Source: Guillardia theta CCMP2712 (Eukaryota; Cryptophyceae; Pyrenomonadales; Geminigeraceae). From it: a stretch of DNA of 64,000 bases. The notes below the pieces were generated by a model. It was not told the DNA's origin and made no database searches. It saw only the letters and a list, made by a program, of their open reading frames with translations. The translations under genes were made by a program, and so were the position numbers. Below are positions 31,997 through 44,235 of this stretch, in pieces (the stretch's first letter is position 1; every line of letters begins with the position of its first letter). The stretch is taken from positions 463,615-527,614 of the forward strand of contig NW_005434639.1 of assembly GCF_000315625.1 (NCBI RefSeq), given 5' to 3'.

Positions 31997-34775
31997 TCAT
32001 CTTGCAGCTATGACATGAGCTCTGCTGTCGTTTGGCCCCCCCATCTTCCTGTCCACCGACAACCGCAGGAGCGACAGGAAGCGATCGGCCCACCCTCCTC
32101 TGCGACACGTCAGCAACGTCCAACCTTGCCCTCCCTCCAGCACCTGTCGAGAAATTTGGTTTCCCATCTCCTCTGCACCAGCCTCCTCCTCCATCCCTTG
32201 GCCAGCTCTGCCCCCCTCTCCGCTGCTCGAACAGCAAGTGCAACATACTCACTCAGGCTACGAACGAGCGTCTGCTCCATCCCTCAAGTTGTCGTCAGCC
32301 CCCTTGCTCCTCCTCTTGTAGTCTCACCAGTGCAGATCAGCAGGGAAGCTGCGACTCGGTTCACGATGCCGGAGCCTGCCATGCTCAAAACAGGGACACC
32401 AGAGGCGAGCGAGTCAGCTGCGGAGCTGCGGCAGGCAGTCAGAAGAGGAAGGAGCAGGAGACGTGTACCTGTGAGCATTGTAGACGAGAGTGTCTAGGAA
32501 GAGTGATGCTCCGCTCTTCTTCTGCAGGTGCTCAGCTCGAGGGTAAAGGTCGGTGAAGACTAGGCGCTTATCATCCACTCCTCTTGCCTTCGCCTCCTTC
32601 CTCAGCCGCTTCTCTGCGCTGGAAGGAAATTTGAGCAGCCACAAGATGGAGGAGTCAACTTGAGAGAGGATCTAGACATCTGTTACAGTAGCTGTGGAAG
32701 TAAAGGGCTGACCTTCATCCATGCCCCGAACACAGACGGCGTCAGCTTATACAAGCTGTTGAAGGAGGCGTAACGGAAGTATGATGGGCCAATGCCCAGC
32801 TCCTTTCCAACTGATCTGGCAGCATATTCGCCGTCTTCTTCGTGCTCTCTGTCATCCTGTCCTGCGAGGTCAGCTGATTCCCGTCATAGTTTCAGCGCAC
32901 CAGCCGCCCGTAGTCCTCAACGAGGAAGAAGGAGAAGGCAGGAGGAAACAGCATCAGTTTCTCCGTCATGAACCCTGAGAACTCTGGAGGCACGAGGATT
33001 CTGTCGGCCACGAACAAGTCGATGAAGTTCGCGCCGCTCGTTCCTGCATATCCATGAAACAAGACCTGTACCTCCACGTCATTGACCTTGCAGTCTGACC
33101 GTTGGAGCCCACCTGGACTGCAGCTGGGCGCAGAGAAAGAATCTCGATGCGATTTCCTTTGGTTTGACCATTAAGGTCCAAGAGAACGTGCAACTGAGAG
33201 AGCAGGTGAGACCGGCAAGTCAGCTTGTCCCTCCACCTTGTCTGCGTTGATGTGCCGAGCTGCAGCTTCTGTGCTCCAGTCCCGGATGTCCGTCAACTTC
33301 GAATATTGCTCGATCTGGCGCCGAGGATGCGAGCCGTCGTCCGAGGAGAGCGCGTAGCAAAGGACAGTCGCTCCTCGCTCCTGCATCAGCGGCAGGAGCG
33401 CTGCGATGCCATGCCCGACGATGTGATTGGTGAGGTCAGAGGAAAGAATTCCTAATCTTATACCCCCCTCTCGCACATCAGCAGTGAACCTGGTCAAAAG
33501 CGTTAGTTTTAGTTGAGGGATGGTCAAGCTCTACCAAGGTTTCAGGGGCAGAAGATAGCGAACGGAGGAGAATGCTGAGTTCGAGTGATACTCAGCGACC
33601 TTCTTCAGGAGCTCCAGGTCGACTCCGAAGATGTTTGCGTAGAATGTTGACAATGACAGCTTCTTTCCATCTGCATTGACAAATTCTCTCAATCTTGTAG
33701 CTGCGGATCAACAGCTAACCTCTCAGTTCTTTCCTCGACACTTCGATAATCCGCTTCAAGAAGGACTTCCTGTTCCTCCAGTCGCACAAGTACGCTTTTG
33801 CAGATGCCATGTTGACCATGATGTCCCCGCTGTCGGGCATCAACTTCAGCGCATTCTTGTATGCTTCCACAGCTCCCTCCAACTGTCATGACGTCACCCG
33901 GTTGACACGAGCCTCGTCCACCTCACGTCTCCCACGTCTCGCTTGAAGTTTGCGAGGTTGTTATAGGCTTCAGGAAAGAAAGGATTCAGCGCCAGCCCTT
34001 GCTCCAGATACTGTATCCCGGCGGTCAAATTCTTCCTTGCGCTTATTCCCCCTGCCCTCGGGGTCACGGTGGACCCATCCTCCTCTCCTCGGATCTCACC
34101 CATGTTCACGTAGTAGTTCGCCTCCTTCGGATTCGCTCTGATGGCGTAACCGTAGCTCGCTCCCGCCTCCTCGAACCTCGACATGCTCATAAGGCAGTTC
34201 CCAAGGTTGTTATAAGCGTCGCCGTATCCTGGCAGCAACCGCGTTGCACGAAGGAACGCCTGACGAGCATCAGCATCGGCAGCAGGAGATCCGCATCACC
34301 TTTCGTGCTGTCTCCAAGTCCTGCATCGCCATCCTGACGTTGCCCCTGTAGTCACAATCAGCAAGGAGAGGGCAGGGAACGGGGGGGCGGATGGTTACCT
34401 GCGATAGGCATGAGTAGGACCCGCAGGATCAAGGCGGCTCGCAAGGATGTAGCAGCGTTCCGCCAGGTTCAAGAGACCCTCTTCCTTCATGACGACCCCG
34501 AGATTCGATGCTGCTCCCCCCCATCGTCCACCGAGGAGAGTTCCTGAGCAGAACCCACCGCACAGGACCCTCCCTGCCCCTCGGATGCTGCCCTTCCCAT
34601 GATGCTCAGCAGCCTTACGCTCGATCTCATCTCCTGACATCTTAGCCACCAACACCTCAAGGTCCCTGCAGTCACCGCACAGAGTGTCTTCTCCTTGCCC
34701 TCCTCGCTTTGCCCCTCCCCCGACAGCGACGACCAACATCATCAGCACCAAGACCTTCATGGCGTCAACCATCAT
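31997..34775 (-). CDS. O-GlcNAc transferase-like (GT41) with TPRs and a signal peptide
   Basis: Catalyses sugar transfer from a UDP/GDP-sugar to Ser/Thr of proteins in characterised GT41 relatives (OGT, SPINDLY). TPR units are visible (YNNLGNCLMSMSRFEEAGAS, AYNNLANFKRDVGDV). The catalytic half has LGILSSDLTNHIVGHG with the conserved His pair, VLCYALSSDDGS, FHGYAGTSGANFIDL, YASFNSLYKLTP with the UDP-contacting Lys, ILWLLKFPSSAEKRL and GVPVLSMAGSG. It ends HVIAAR with a stop at 31997-31999. The N-terminus, MKVLVLMMLVVAVGGG then CGDC, looks like a signal peptide, which is unexpected for a normally cytosolic/nuclear enzyme. OGT versus SPY specificity cannot be settled by eye; the Lys/His pattern favours OGT. 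Confidence 0.9.
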
Positions 34776-35791
34776 CGACAGAAGCTTCTGATCGTGTTCT
34801 CCCCTTGCTCTTGCATTCTATACTCGCCTTCTCCTCCTCTCCTCCTCTCCTCCTCTCCTCCTCTCCTCCTCTCCTCCTCTCCTCCTCTCCTCTTCTTCTC
34901 TTCGCAACTTTTCATCTTCTCATCGTAGTCGCTTGCATTTTGCACTCATACAGCACCCTGAGCAGCTCTTACCAACAAGTACCCACCCCCTCATCTTCCT
35001 ACTACCTTGCATACCCCTACAGAGCAGGTCCAAGACACCCCTCCAGGCCCCCAAGGAAATGACATTGCCTTGGGGTTATAATCTACCCCGTCCTACATCC
35101 CTTTTACTACCCCACCCCTCACCCGTCGTAATCCTTCCGCATGCTTGTGGGGAAATGAAGTTGAAAGGCGGCGAGAATAGGGAGAGGGGCGATACGTGGA
35201 GGAGGAGGATGATGGAAGAGAGATGAGGGAGAAGAGAAGAAGAACGGTCAAAGTAGTGTAGAGGAGAAGGCACAAGGGAAGAGAAGTGAGAAGGTCGACA
35301 ATGTCGACGAAGAATGGGACAAGGATAGGGAGTGGGAGAGGAATAGGGTGGGGGCAAGAAATGAGAGGGGGAGGAGAGGGGGAGGGGAGGGACAAGGTTG
35401 GGACAATACTGTCAAGGATGATTATAAGAGAGAAAGAGTAAGAGAGAAAGAGAGAGATGTGTAAGGAGAGGCGTTGTGAAGTGATAGATGGAAGCAAGGA
35501 GCGGAAACATCAGAATGGATTTGGTAAATGCAGAATGAAGGAGAAGTAGGCGAAGGGATTATGCCGGATTCTATCGAAAGATTGGCAAGAAGAGATTTCC
35601 TAGGGAGTTCGTAGATAGAGAGTTTCGACTCACTTCGGCCGAGGGTGTTTGTCGCGAAAACTCTCTTTAGTTTGAGTGTTGTTTACCTCAGGTATTGTGT
35701 TGAATCTTGTGTTGAATCTGCTGCAGGAATGCAAGTTGCTGCTCTGCTGGTCTAGAACGGAAGAGATACGCAGCTTCAGTGATCGCCTTTC
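34776..35791. other. Intergenic region with a TCC microsatellite and purine/pyrimidine tracts
   Basis: About 1 kb between two divergent genes. It contains (CTCCTCTC)n at 34826-34900, a C-run-rich segment (34980-35110) and a long purine-rich stretch (35150-35480). No ORF with coding character was found. Promoters for the OGT-like gene (left) and the HEAT/ARM gene (right) must lie here. Confidence 0.5.
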
Positions 35792-38747
35792 ATGTCCTCT
35801 TTGCTTCGCTCGCGGGTTCTCAAAGGCCTCGGAGACCTCGGCCATGTTCTCAAGACCCGCAAGAGCAAATGCTCATGGCTTCCTAGCAGTCTTGTCCGAG
35901 GGACCAGGCAGCTCAGGCTACAGTCGTTCACGTCGACGTCTAGTTGGGGGAAGACGACCCGATCTCGTTGGCTCGTAGTTGGCACTGGAGCCGCCGCCGG
36001 GCTGGCATGCTGCATGTTGGAAGCGAACAAGACTTATCTAGCGGAGATGGAAGGTGAGTCCTGGCTGTGACAGAGTGAATAGAGCTGAGAAGCTTCAGGT
36101 GTGAGTGTGGCTGCTCTGAGCGATGCGGTGCTCGGCAAGAGCGACGTTTCGAAGCTGCAGAGTATCCTAGAGTCGGTTGCTAGCCAAGTCGCGTCGAACG
36201 ACGTGGAAGACCGGAGAGTGATCCTTCAGCTGCTCTCGCGGAGAGACATCTTGCTTCATCAGAAGGACGCGATCAGACGTGGAGCCTTGAAGGCCCTCAA
36301 AGAATGCGTCTCGACGCTCTCTGATGATTCCGGCGCCGCAACCATGGTGGCTGTCCAGAGCGAGGCCTACAAGAATTTGCTTGCGTGTGCAGCAGACACT
36401 TTCAATCGAGTGAAGGAAGGTAAAGGTGACGCAGAAGCAGCGGAAACTCTTCACCTCGTCATGGGCTGTCTGTCTGAATGGAATCTCAAGGCGAAACTCA
36501 GCCCTGAAGATGCGAAAGGAATTCTCAAGATATGCAGGAGTGACGACATCTTGAGAAGTCAAAGTGCCGGGCTGATTGAAAACTCACTGCAAGCTCTGCT
36601 ATTCATATCCAAGGCCAAAGGTCAGCCAAGAGCTCGCTCTCTACCCAATCCATTGATTCCTCTTCTCCTCAGATGCTCTTCCTGGCCTTATTAGTGCTGA
36701 GTCGATCGATCTGTGCTCGAGAGTCTTGGACGACAAGTCTTCGTCAGCTAGCGCAAAAGTCCTGGGCTCGCAGGTTTTGGCTCAGTTGACAGAGTACAAG
36801 GGCTCGTGGCTGAGCTCCAACATCTCCAAGTATCGAGGTTCCAGTCACCTGGATCTTGTATTGGAGGTCCTGACTAGTAGCAGGGTTCTCTGACGTGGTG
36901 AAACAAATCGCGCTGCTGTCTTCGATAGATATGGACGCGGATCTCAGTATGAGATGCCTTGTAAGGATCCTGTCTCGCCTCCAACACCTCTAACGACTGC
37001 TGGCAAGGAATCTCTGGCCAAGATCGCTACGTCAGGGTTTCACAAGAACCTCAGTCAGCAGGCAGCAGAGTCTTTGATTGGAGCCTTCACCTTTGTGTTG
37101 ATGCCTTCCAGAGGTTCTAGAGGAGAGAGTGGAGGATGTGTATGAGAGTTGACTTGAGAGCTCAGGCTCGAGTGATGAGCAGATGTCTCTGGCCATCGAG
37201 TCCCTGGCGACTGCAGCAACAGATCCGAAACTGATCTCTCTCGTTGCCAAGTATTTGTCGTAGTTCTCGCGCGCCATGCTGACTTTTCTCAGATCTCCGA
37301 CGGCAGACCACATCATCTCGGTCGCAAGCACTTCGCTCAAAGTGTCGAACGCTGTTGCTGCTCTCCACGTCTGTCTTGCCCTCCTGTCTCTGCGCGCCTC
37401 AACACGGTGTGACAGATCCTCTCCGCCATCGCCAAGTCGTCCCTGGAGGCCGCTGAGTTTCTCAGCCACAGCGGAGCCATCCAAGGTGATGGAAAGGAGA
37501 GTTTTCTCCTTCTGATGTCCGCCAGGTCTCGTTAGCGCCGCTGAACATCACAAGAGTACCATTGAGATCCGTAAGTGTTCCAACGTTCGTTTCTAGGTTG
37601 ACTGCCTGCCAGGGGAAGCGGTCGCGACGTGCCTCGATGCCATTGCCTCAGCTGATTCTGATGACTGCAAGACGCATGTTGCTCACTTTGCAACGTAAGT
37701 CAAGATGACTGCCGGCCGTTGTTTGATGTGCTGCAGCCCCATCATTATCGCCCTCGCAAGGACTTCGGATGAGGACATGCAGGTGACTTAAGCGTGAAGG
37801 TCCGGGATCCTTTGACGGTTCGATGTAGCTGAAAGCTCTACAAATCTTGCTGAAGCTGTGCTACAACTCCTACAACAAGTTTAACATGCAGAAGACCTTC
37901 GGAATCATTGGCGAGCTCGTTCCTTTCCTCGCAAGGGAGGACGTCAAACAACTCGTAATTCCTCTTACTCGCAGCTTCCTTTGGGCAGTCTTGACGTAGG
38001 GTGAGCAGGAAGTTGTGACTGAGTGCTTGGCTCGACTTGCTAGTACCGACAACGCTTACTTTGGGGAGAACACGGAAGAGTTAGGGCGAGCAAGAGCGAT
38101 GAAGCCGCTCATGGTACCTCTAATGCCTCCTCTGAAAATTCTGACATTCTCCTTTCAGATCCTCGCCAAGTCACAACATCCCCTCGTCCATCGGAACGCT
38201 ACTTGGGCCCTCGCCTGCATGACTGCCTGCGACAACAATCACGTTCCAATGCGAGCGTCCATCGACACGCTCTTGCTGGTCTGCTGCTCCATGCACGTCG
38301 AACCTTGACGCCATGCAGGTGCTGGCTCATGGGACAAGAGACGCCCAGCGTCTGGCTGCCATGGCAGTTGCCAACTTGGCGGCGACGGAGAGGACGCGGC
38401 AGATCTTGAAGGTGAGTGACCGTTTTGTCCTCCTCTCGTTCTCCTCAGGTGCTGTCCACCAGGACAAGGGCGCGGAAACACTGCTGCGCAACTGTGCGCA
38501 GATGAACTCCTCGGATCAGATCCTGAAGCAGGTGAGGAAGAGAGTGAGGGAAGGAGGAGAAAGACTGGAAAACAATCGAACGAATACGAAAGGAATTTAG
38601 AAATGCGAAAGAGAGGGCATGTTAGCCAGTGGGAGGGAAGGGGAGGAAGAAGAAAGGTGACGATTGTGTTGGTAGGTGTACAAGACGGCCATGACAAACC
38701 TGAAGCGAGGAGGGCAACAAGTTTTCAACATTCCTTTGCCTGAATGA
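35792..38747 (+). CDS. HEAT/armadillo-repeat protein with a mitochondrial-type N-terminus
   Basis: The N-terminus is Arg/Ser/Lys-rich and lacks acidic residues for some 50 positions, with a hydrophobic helix (WLVVGTGAAAGLACCML), typical of mitochondrial inner-membrane or intermembrane-space targeting. The first intron (about 36053-36098) joins to VSVAALSDAVLGKSDVSK. Later exons are helical repeats: LHLVMGCLSEWNLKAKL, MRCLVRILSRLQHL, ILAKSQHPLVHRNATWALAC and DAQRLAAMAVANLAATERTR. The last exon, VYKTAMTNLKRGGQQVFNIP, ends at a stop at 38745-38747. Many short introns; internal exons were not all resolved. The function of such solenoids is protein binding; the partner is unknown. Confidence 0.65.
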
Positions 38748-39137
38748 GGATCTTTAGAATGAATCAAACCTCACATGTCCCCGAGTCCTCAAGGACTTTT
38801 CACAACTAGTCAGTTTCAACGAGTTATCATCGACGATGAGCTCTGCTATACGCAGATGAGAGACTATACGCACTACGGTAATGGTATTTTACACTGATTT
38901 CATTTCTTTTTCTCTCTTTCTTTTTCTTTCTTTTTCTTTCTTTTTCTTTTTTCCTTTGTCACGTACAGTCATCCACCCCTCGTATTTAACTTTTAAAATA
39001 GGGACGAAGGGGGTAGGGGGGTTACTTTCTTTTACCCTACCCCCTTCTGATTTGCTTGAAAACACCGGTACTAAGGGGTTGCCCTCAATAACCCACCCTC
39101 CCAAGATTGACACCCGTGTATTCCCCCCTATTTCGCC
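38748..39137. other. Intergenic region with a CTTTTT tract
   Basis: Holds a pyrimidine microsatellite (TTTTTCTTTC repeated, 38908-38958) and a G-run/C-run pair (GGGGGTAGGGGGGTTAC and CCTACCCCCTTC, about 39005-39050) that could form a hairpin. It lies upstream of the sulfite oxidase gene. Confidence 0.5.
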
Positions 39138-40584
39138 ATGGCAGGCAGACGGGTAGCGGAGGCGATGCGATCATGCGCAGCATGTCCGTCCTCTTCCTCC
39201 GCAGCCCATCGCATCCTCTCTTCGACTTTTGTCTCTCTCCCTTCCTCGTCCGCCTCCGTCTCGTTATGTCCTCAGACCAGGTCCATCATGACCTCCAATC
39301 CCTCCCGGATGCTGCATGCCACTCCCCCTCCATTCATCAAAGGCGCAAAGGCGTTTCAGACTCCCCTTGTCTCTGCTTTGCCTTCTACCTCTGGGTCCTC
39401 AGGATCGCCCAGTGCACTTCAGCTTCGTGCAATGACGACATGGCGACGAGTAAACGATGAGGAGCAATGGCAGGGGATCAAGCAAGCAGTAGCTCTGGGC
39501 CTGGCCAGTCTGTTTGTAGGAGCAGCATGGATGGTTTCATCGCGCGAGACTTCATGCGAAGCCAAAGTAGATGACGATGAGGACAAGTTCACTCCAGAGG
39601 AGAGGAAGGCGCTTCCAGCTCCAGGGCAAGTGAACAACCTCAAGCTATACACCAAGTAATTGTAGACCTTTGCTTGCCTAACTTGACGAAGCCCCTTGAT
39701 CAGAGCCGAAGTTGCTCAGCATATCAGCAGAGAGGCAGGAGGCATCTGGGTGACTTACAAGGACGGAGTGTATGACATCACCGAGTTCATCGAAAGTCAC
39801 CCAGGAGGAGCAAGCAAAATCCTCCTGGCCGCCGGCAAGGCCATCGATCCGTACTGGAACATCTTCCAGCAGGTGGGGGGGCTGGCTCTCCAGCTCCAGC
39901 TCCAGCTCCAGCTCACACTCTTGTCCAGCACTTCAGGACAGGCTTCCCTCTCCAGCTCCTGGAGTCCATGAGGGTTGGCTCCTTGGCCCCAGGAGAGGTT
40001 CCAACCTGCTTGTTACTGTCTAGCTGCCCTGACGCTCTGTCTGGCCAGTACGTGGAGGAGAAGCAGGCGGATCCATACGCGGTGAGCGAGCTGCTGTGCC
40101 GGCGAGACGTTGAGGGCGTGTGAGCTCAGGTGGATCCCATCCGAGACGAGAGGCTGATACTGCACAACTCGGCCCCTTGCAACGCTGAGATACCGGAGCA
40201 CGTGACCTGACGCCCCGCCCTCGTGCTCCTGCGTGACATGTCGCAGTACATCATGGAGTCCTACCTCACCCCCAACGAGTTGTGGTTCGTGCGGCATCAC
40301 AACCCCGTTCCCATCATCGACCCCAACAACTACACGCTGACAATCAAGGGCAAGGTCATTACATGGGCTGTTCTTGCAGCTACTCACCGGCTAGCAGTGC
40401 TGCAAGGATGTCACCTTCTCCCTTCAAGATGTCTGGCTGCTGTTGTTTCTTGTCCTCCTCCTCTTACTCGTCCTCCTCAGCTGCAAGAGAAGTTTCCCAA
40501 GCATGAGGTTGATGTCACGATCCAATGCTCCGGGAACAGAAGGTCCCACTTTGATGGAGTCAAGAAAGCTCAGGTGAGAGGAGA

Positions 40585-40620
<36 letters not shown>

Positions 40621-40711
40621 AGCAGGAGCAGGAGCAGGAGGGGGAGCAGGAGCAGGAGGAGCAGGAGCAGGAGCAGGAGCAGGAGGGGGAGCAGGAGCAG
40701 GAGCAGGAGGG

Positions 40712-40776
<65 letters not shown>

Positions 40777-41718
40777 AGCAGCCGGAGGCTGCATTAGAAT
40801 GAGTTCAGCTGAGAACCTGAGAAGCTCATTGCGTTTTTCTCAGGGTATCCCTTGGAACATGGGAGGAGTGAGTACAGCCCGGTCTGAGTCAGGGAGAGAT
40901 CGCAGCAGCTGCTGACGAGCTTTAAGGTTTGGAGGAGCGAGGTTGAAGGATGTGCTGGAGTATTGCGGTGTCAAAGATCCGGAGAAGAACGGAATCCACC
41001 ATGTTCAAGTCAGTCGTTTGACTGACCTCCTCCTCCCCTGCTGCTCCTGCTTTTCTTTCCCACTCCTCTCCTGTTCTTCCTCTCCACTCTCCTTCTCCGC
41101 TCACAATCCTTGTAGTTCATATCACAAGATGAGATGCTTGCATCTATTCCCATCGAGAAGGCGTTCTCGGTAAGGTGCCATGAAGGAGGACAGTGCGTAG
41201 TGACATGCTGTTGAAGTATTCGGGTGATGTTCTACTCGCCTACGAGATGAACGGAGAAGAAATTCCGACAGGTTGAGGTGCCTGCAGCACCTGCTCCTCC
41301 TCCTTATTGCTTGCAGATCACGGCTATCCTGTTCGAGCTGTTGTTCCGGGATACGTTGGTGTTAGAAATGTGAAGTGGGTGAAGGAGGTAAGGAAAGGAG
41401 GAGGGAGGAGGAAGGGGGGGGGAGGGAGGAGGAGGGTGGGGGGGGAGGGGGGGGCAGGAGGAGGAGGAGGGTATGTGAATGGGGATCATCGATGATGCAT
41501 TTCTCTGCAGGTCTTCGTCTCAGAGCAAGAGGCTGAGGGCCCGTGGCAGAGAGGAGGTGAGCGAGCGGGAGGTGCAGCGGCAAAGCTGACGACCCTCCTA
41601 GTTGCCTACAAGGGGTTTGCTAGCAACATCACAGACCTGCAGCACCTCCCAACTCACGTCATCGAGCGGGCAGCTCCAGTGCAGGAGCCGCCAGTCACGG
41701 TCGGGTCCTCTCGTCTCT

Positions 41719-41753
<35 letters not shown>

Positions 41754-42461
41754 ATCCTCGTCCTCGTCCTCTTCCTCTTCCTTCTCCCTAATGATCGATC
41801 CCTTGGCTCCTACATATCCACTTCTGCCTCCTCTCACTCTACTTGCAGAGTCTCATCGTTCACCCTGCTAACAACGCTAAGGTTCACTCTCAAACGCTCG
41901 AGGTGAGACGCGAGGACGTGCGCGTGCGAGTGACCGGGGAGCAGCTCAAGGGATGGGCGTACAGCGGCGGAGGACGAGGCATCGTTCGGGTGGAGGTCTC
42001 GATCGATGGAGGGAAGTCTTGGCACACGGCAGAGCTGAAGGAGGTGACATCACTCCTGTCGTTTGCTGGGCACTCAGACAGGTGCCAGGGGTCAGAGCAG
42101 AAGCTCACGAGGGCATGGGCGTGGACCTTCTGGAGCGCGAATGTGATGGAGTTGATGGCAAGGAGACGAGCTCACGCCATCCGCAGGTTGAGGTTCCTAA
42201 AGAGCTCCAAGGAAAGAGCAGCGAGATCATGTGCAGAGCCACCGACGCGTCATACAACTCGCAGGTGAGCAGAGGAGAGATGCGCGAGAAGGAGAGAGGG
42301 AGAGAGGGAGAGAGGGAGAGAGAGAGAGGAGGAGGAGAAGAGAGAGAGAGAGAGAGAGAGTCTGATTCCCATCCCCTCAGCCCGAGCACGCGTCTTCCAT
42401 CTGGAACGTCCGTGGGCTGTGCAACACAGCATGGCATAGGAAGACCGTCCACTTTGACTGA
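39138..42461 (+). CDS. SUOX: Sulfite oxidase, mitochondrial (cytochrome b5 plus molybdopterin domains)
   Basis: Oxidises sulfite to sulfate, passing electrons via haem to cytochrome c in the intermembrane space. An N-terminal presequence (Ser/Arg-rich, then AVALGLASLFVGAAWMV) precedes the cytochrome b5 domain: IWVTYKDGVYDITEF, the first haem His in SHPGGASKILL and the second in QQHFRTGFPLQLLE. The Mo domain has YLTPNELWFVRHHNPVP, VTIQCSGNRRSHFD with the Mo-ligand Cys, GIPWNMGGVSTAR, LLAYEMNGEEIPT, HGYPVRAVVPGYVG and NVKWVKE. The dimerisation domain has GWAYSGGGRGIVRVEVSIDG, WAWTFW and SSIWNVRGLCNTAWHRK. The stop is at 42459-42461. At least a dozen introns, e.g. 39656-39703 and 39873-39928. 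All key residues are present. Confidence 0.95.
40585..40785 (+). repeat. GGAGCA hexanucleotide array inside a sulfite oxidase intron
   Basis: About 200 bp of (GGAGCA)n with occasional GGGGGA or GGAGGA variants, within the intron between ...GVKKAQ and GIPWNMGG. It translates as poly-Gly-Ala only as an artefact. Other sulfite oxidase introns carry (GGA/GGG)n at 41395-41470, (TCCTCG)n at 41706-41785 and (GAGAGG)n at 42290-42360. Confidence 0.9.
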
Positions 42462-42736
42462 TCATCGCCAGTCAGACCAGGAGCAACGAGCGTCCTTAAG
42501 ACTCTCATGCACCCTCGAGCACTTCGAACAATGGAGAACGCTTCTACCATTCCCTTTCCTGCTTCAGACCAGATCAACAGCTTGCCTACAAGTCAAGACA
42601 CTGTTGGTCTCGCGTGCCATGTACCGCATGCGCTACTTGAGATGCAGTATGAGATCCAGTTTACTCTACTTGTTCAATGAAACAGGTACTTCACGACTAG
42701 GCCAGCCATGACTCCTGGGCCAGCGTGTTCCACGTC

Positions 42737-44235
42737 TCACTTGCATTCATCTAGTATGATAGGCAAGACATGAGTGTCAAGCTGATTGATCCAGCTTCTC
42801 CTCCCCAGCCGCGGGTGAGCTCCCATCAAGAAGGTGATCCAGAAGGGAAGGAGCATTTGTCTGCTCAGCCAGCTCTCAAAGCTTGCCAAGCAAGACTGAC
42901 AGATCGTCGACATTGATCGCGTCGCTTGTTCGAGGCTGAACAGACCGGAGCCGCCCATGTGAACGCATGTCTTGCATCGGATGGATGAAACCATCTGCAG
43001 CCTTCTGATACTTGTCTCGCATGCCGCCCACAGCTCGAGCTGCTGGGGACTTGTTTCCCCCTGCTCATTCCGCTGCTTCAGTTGATCCAACAGCCTGAGG
43101 ATGAAGAGAATACTCGGAAGCGACCTGCGCCTGCTGTCTCACTCTCCTCCTCTCTCGCACACAGCGTGGATGCGTCATCACCTGTCGATCAGGCTGTCAA
43201 CAGCCTCGAGCGCGACCTGTCGCACCCTCCAGTCCTCATCGCCCAGCAAGACATGCATCCTGTAGAGAACGAAAGGGCAGCCGGGGGTTGAAACCTGACG
43301 GCTGGCGTCATGGACCAGAGAGCAAGAGCCAGGAATGAAAGAAACGTACTTGTACGAGCGCATCGACCGCCGACTCCCTGACCTGCCAGTCCTTCTCCTT
43401 CTGTTGTCAACCAAGTCAAGTGTGCGAGTGCAACACGAGTGCCCATACCGCGATCGCCCATACTCGATCGATCGTCTCCTCGTCGCCTTTGGCCGCGACA
43501 TGACCGAGAGCAGCGAGGACGGCAGATCGAACTTGAGGGATGGGGTGAGAGAGGCGGGCGATGAGCTCTTTCACAATCTCCCTGCCGTTTCTCGTCACCT
43601 CCTCTCCTCTTCTCACTCTCCTGCAACCTATTCTCGTTGCCGAAGATCCGCGATGTAGCCCAAACAGCCACTTGCCTTGATCGCTCGTTCTTGCAACATA
43701 TCTGTGACAAAACTGCCTCTGATACCAACGTTTGATCCGAGCAAGCGATGGAGGAAAGTTCTTTGACTGCAAACTGAGCGCTCGTGTCAACAAGAATTCC
43801 ACACATTCATTTGGAAACGACCTTTCTGCATTCCCAACGTTTGTCTTGAAGTTGTTTCAGCAGGCTGTTCACATGGTTTTTCCGCAGCTTTCTACTCGTT
43901 TCATCATCCAGCCTCTGACGTGGCGAGGGCCAGGCCCTTTGCAAGGAAGGCAACACAACGTCTTCCTTCATCCTGCTCGACAGATTCTTTCGCGGGGTGC
44001 TGAGCTTTACGTCTTGCAAGGCGTTGTGCTCGGAATGTAGCATGTTTCCGTGCCTGCCGTTGGCGGGTTTGAACTCTCTCATCGGACTGAGGGCGGGATC
44101 TCTTCTCACACAGTCATCTTTGCTCTCAGCGCACTCGGAGCATCTGTCATGCGACCTGGCGTACTTGACGACGCCGAGCCTGACATGTGACTTGTCGAAC
44201 TCGAGCTTGTGCTGACTCTCAAAATGCCTTGACAT
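42737..44235 (-). CDS. HEAT-repeat protein
   Basis: The first exon begins MSRHFESQHKLEFDKSHV, followed by a polar region, then LLKQLQDKRWECRK. A 48-nt intron (43813-43764 region) joins this in frame to FAVKELSSIACSDQTLV, making a HEAT-like helix pair. Further repeats: IVKELIARLSHPIPQVRSAV with LAALGHVAAKGDEETID, KDWQVRESAVDALVQ and DEDWRVRQVALEAVDSLID. The C-terminal exons (QLLDQLKQRNEQGETSP, SCLASFESWLSRQMLL, DTHVLPIILDECK) end at 42737. Such repeats form protein-binding solenoids. The gene converges with sulfite oxidase, 275 bp away. Function unknown. Confidence 0.65.

Noticed and set aside
40570-40794. Long Ala/Pro or Gly/Ala ORFs on both strands
   Set aside because: Artefact of the GGAGCA hexanucleotide repeat in an intron.
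41598-41837. Acidic Asp/Glu-repeat ORF on the minus strand
   Set aside because: Caused by a TCCTCG microsatellite in a sulfite oxidase intron.
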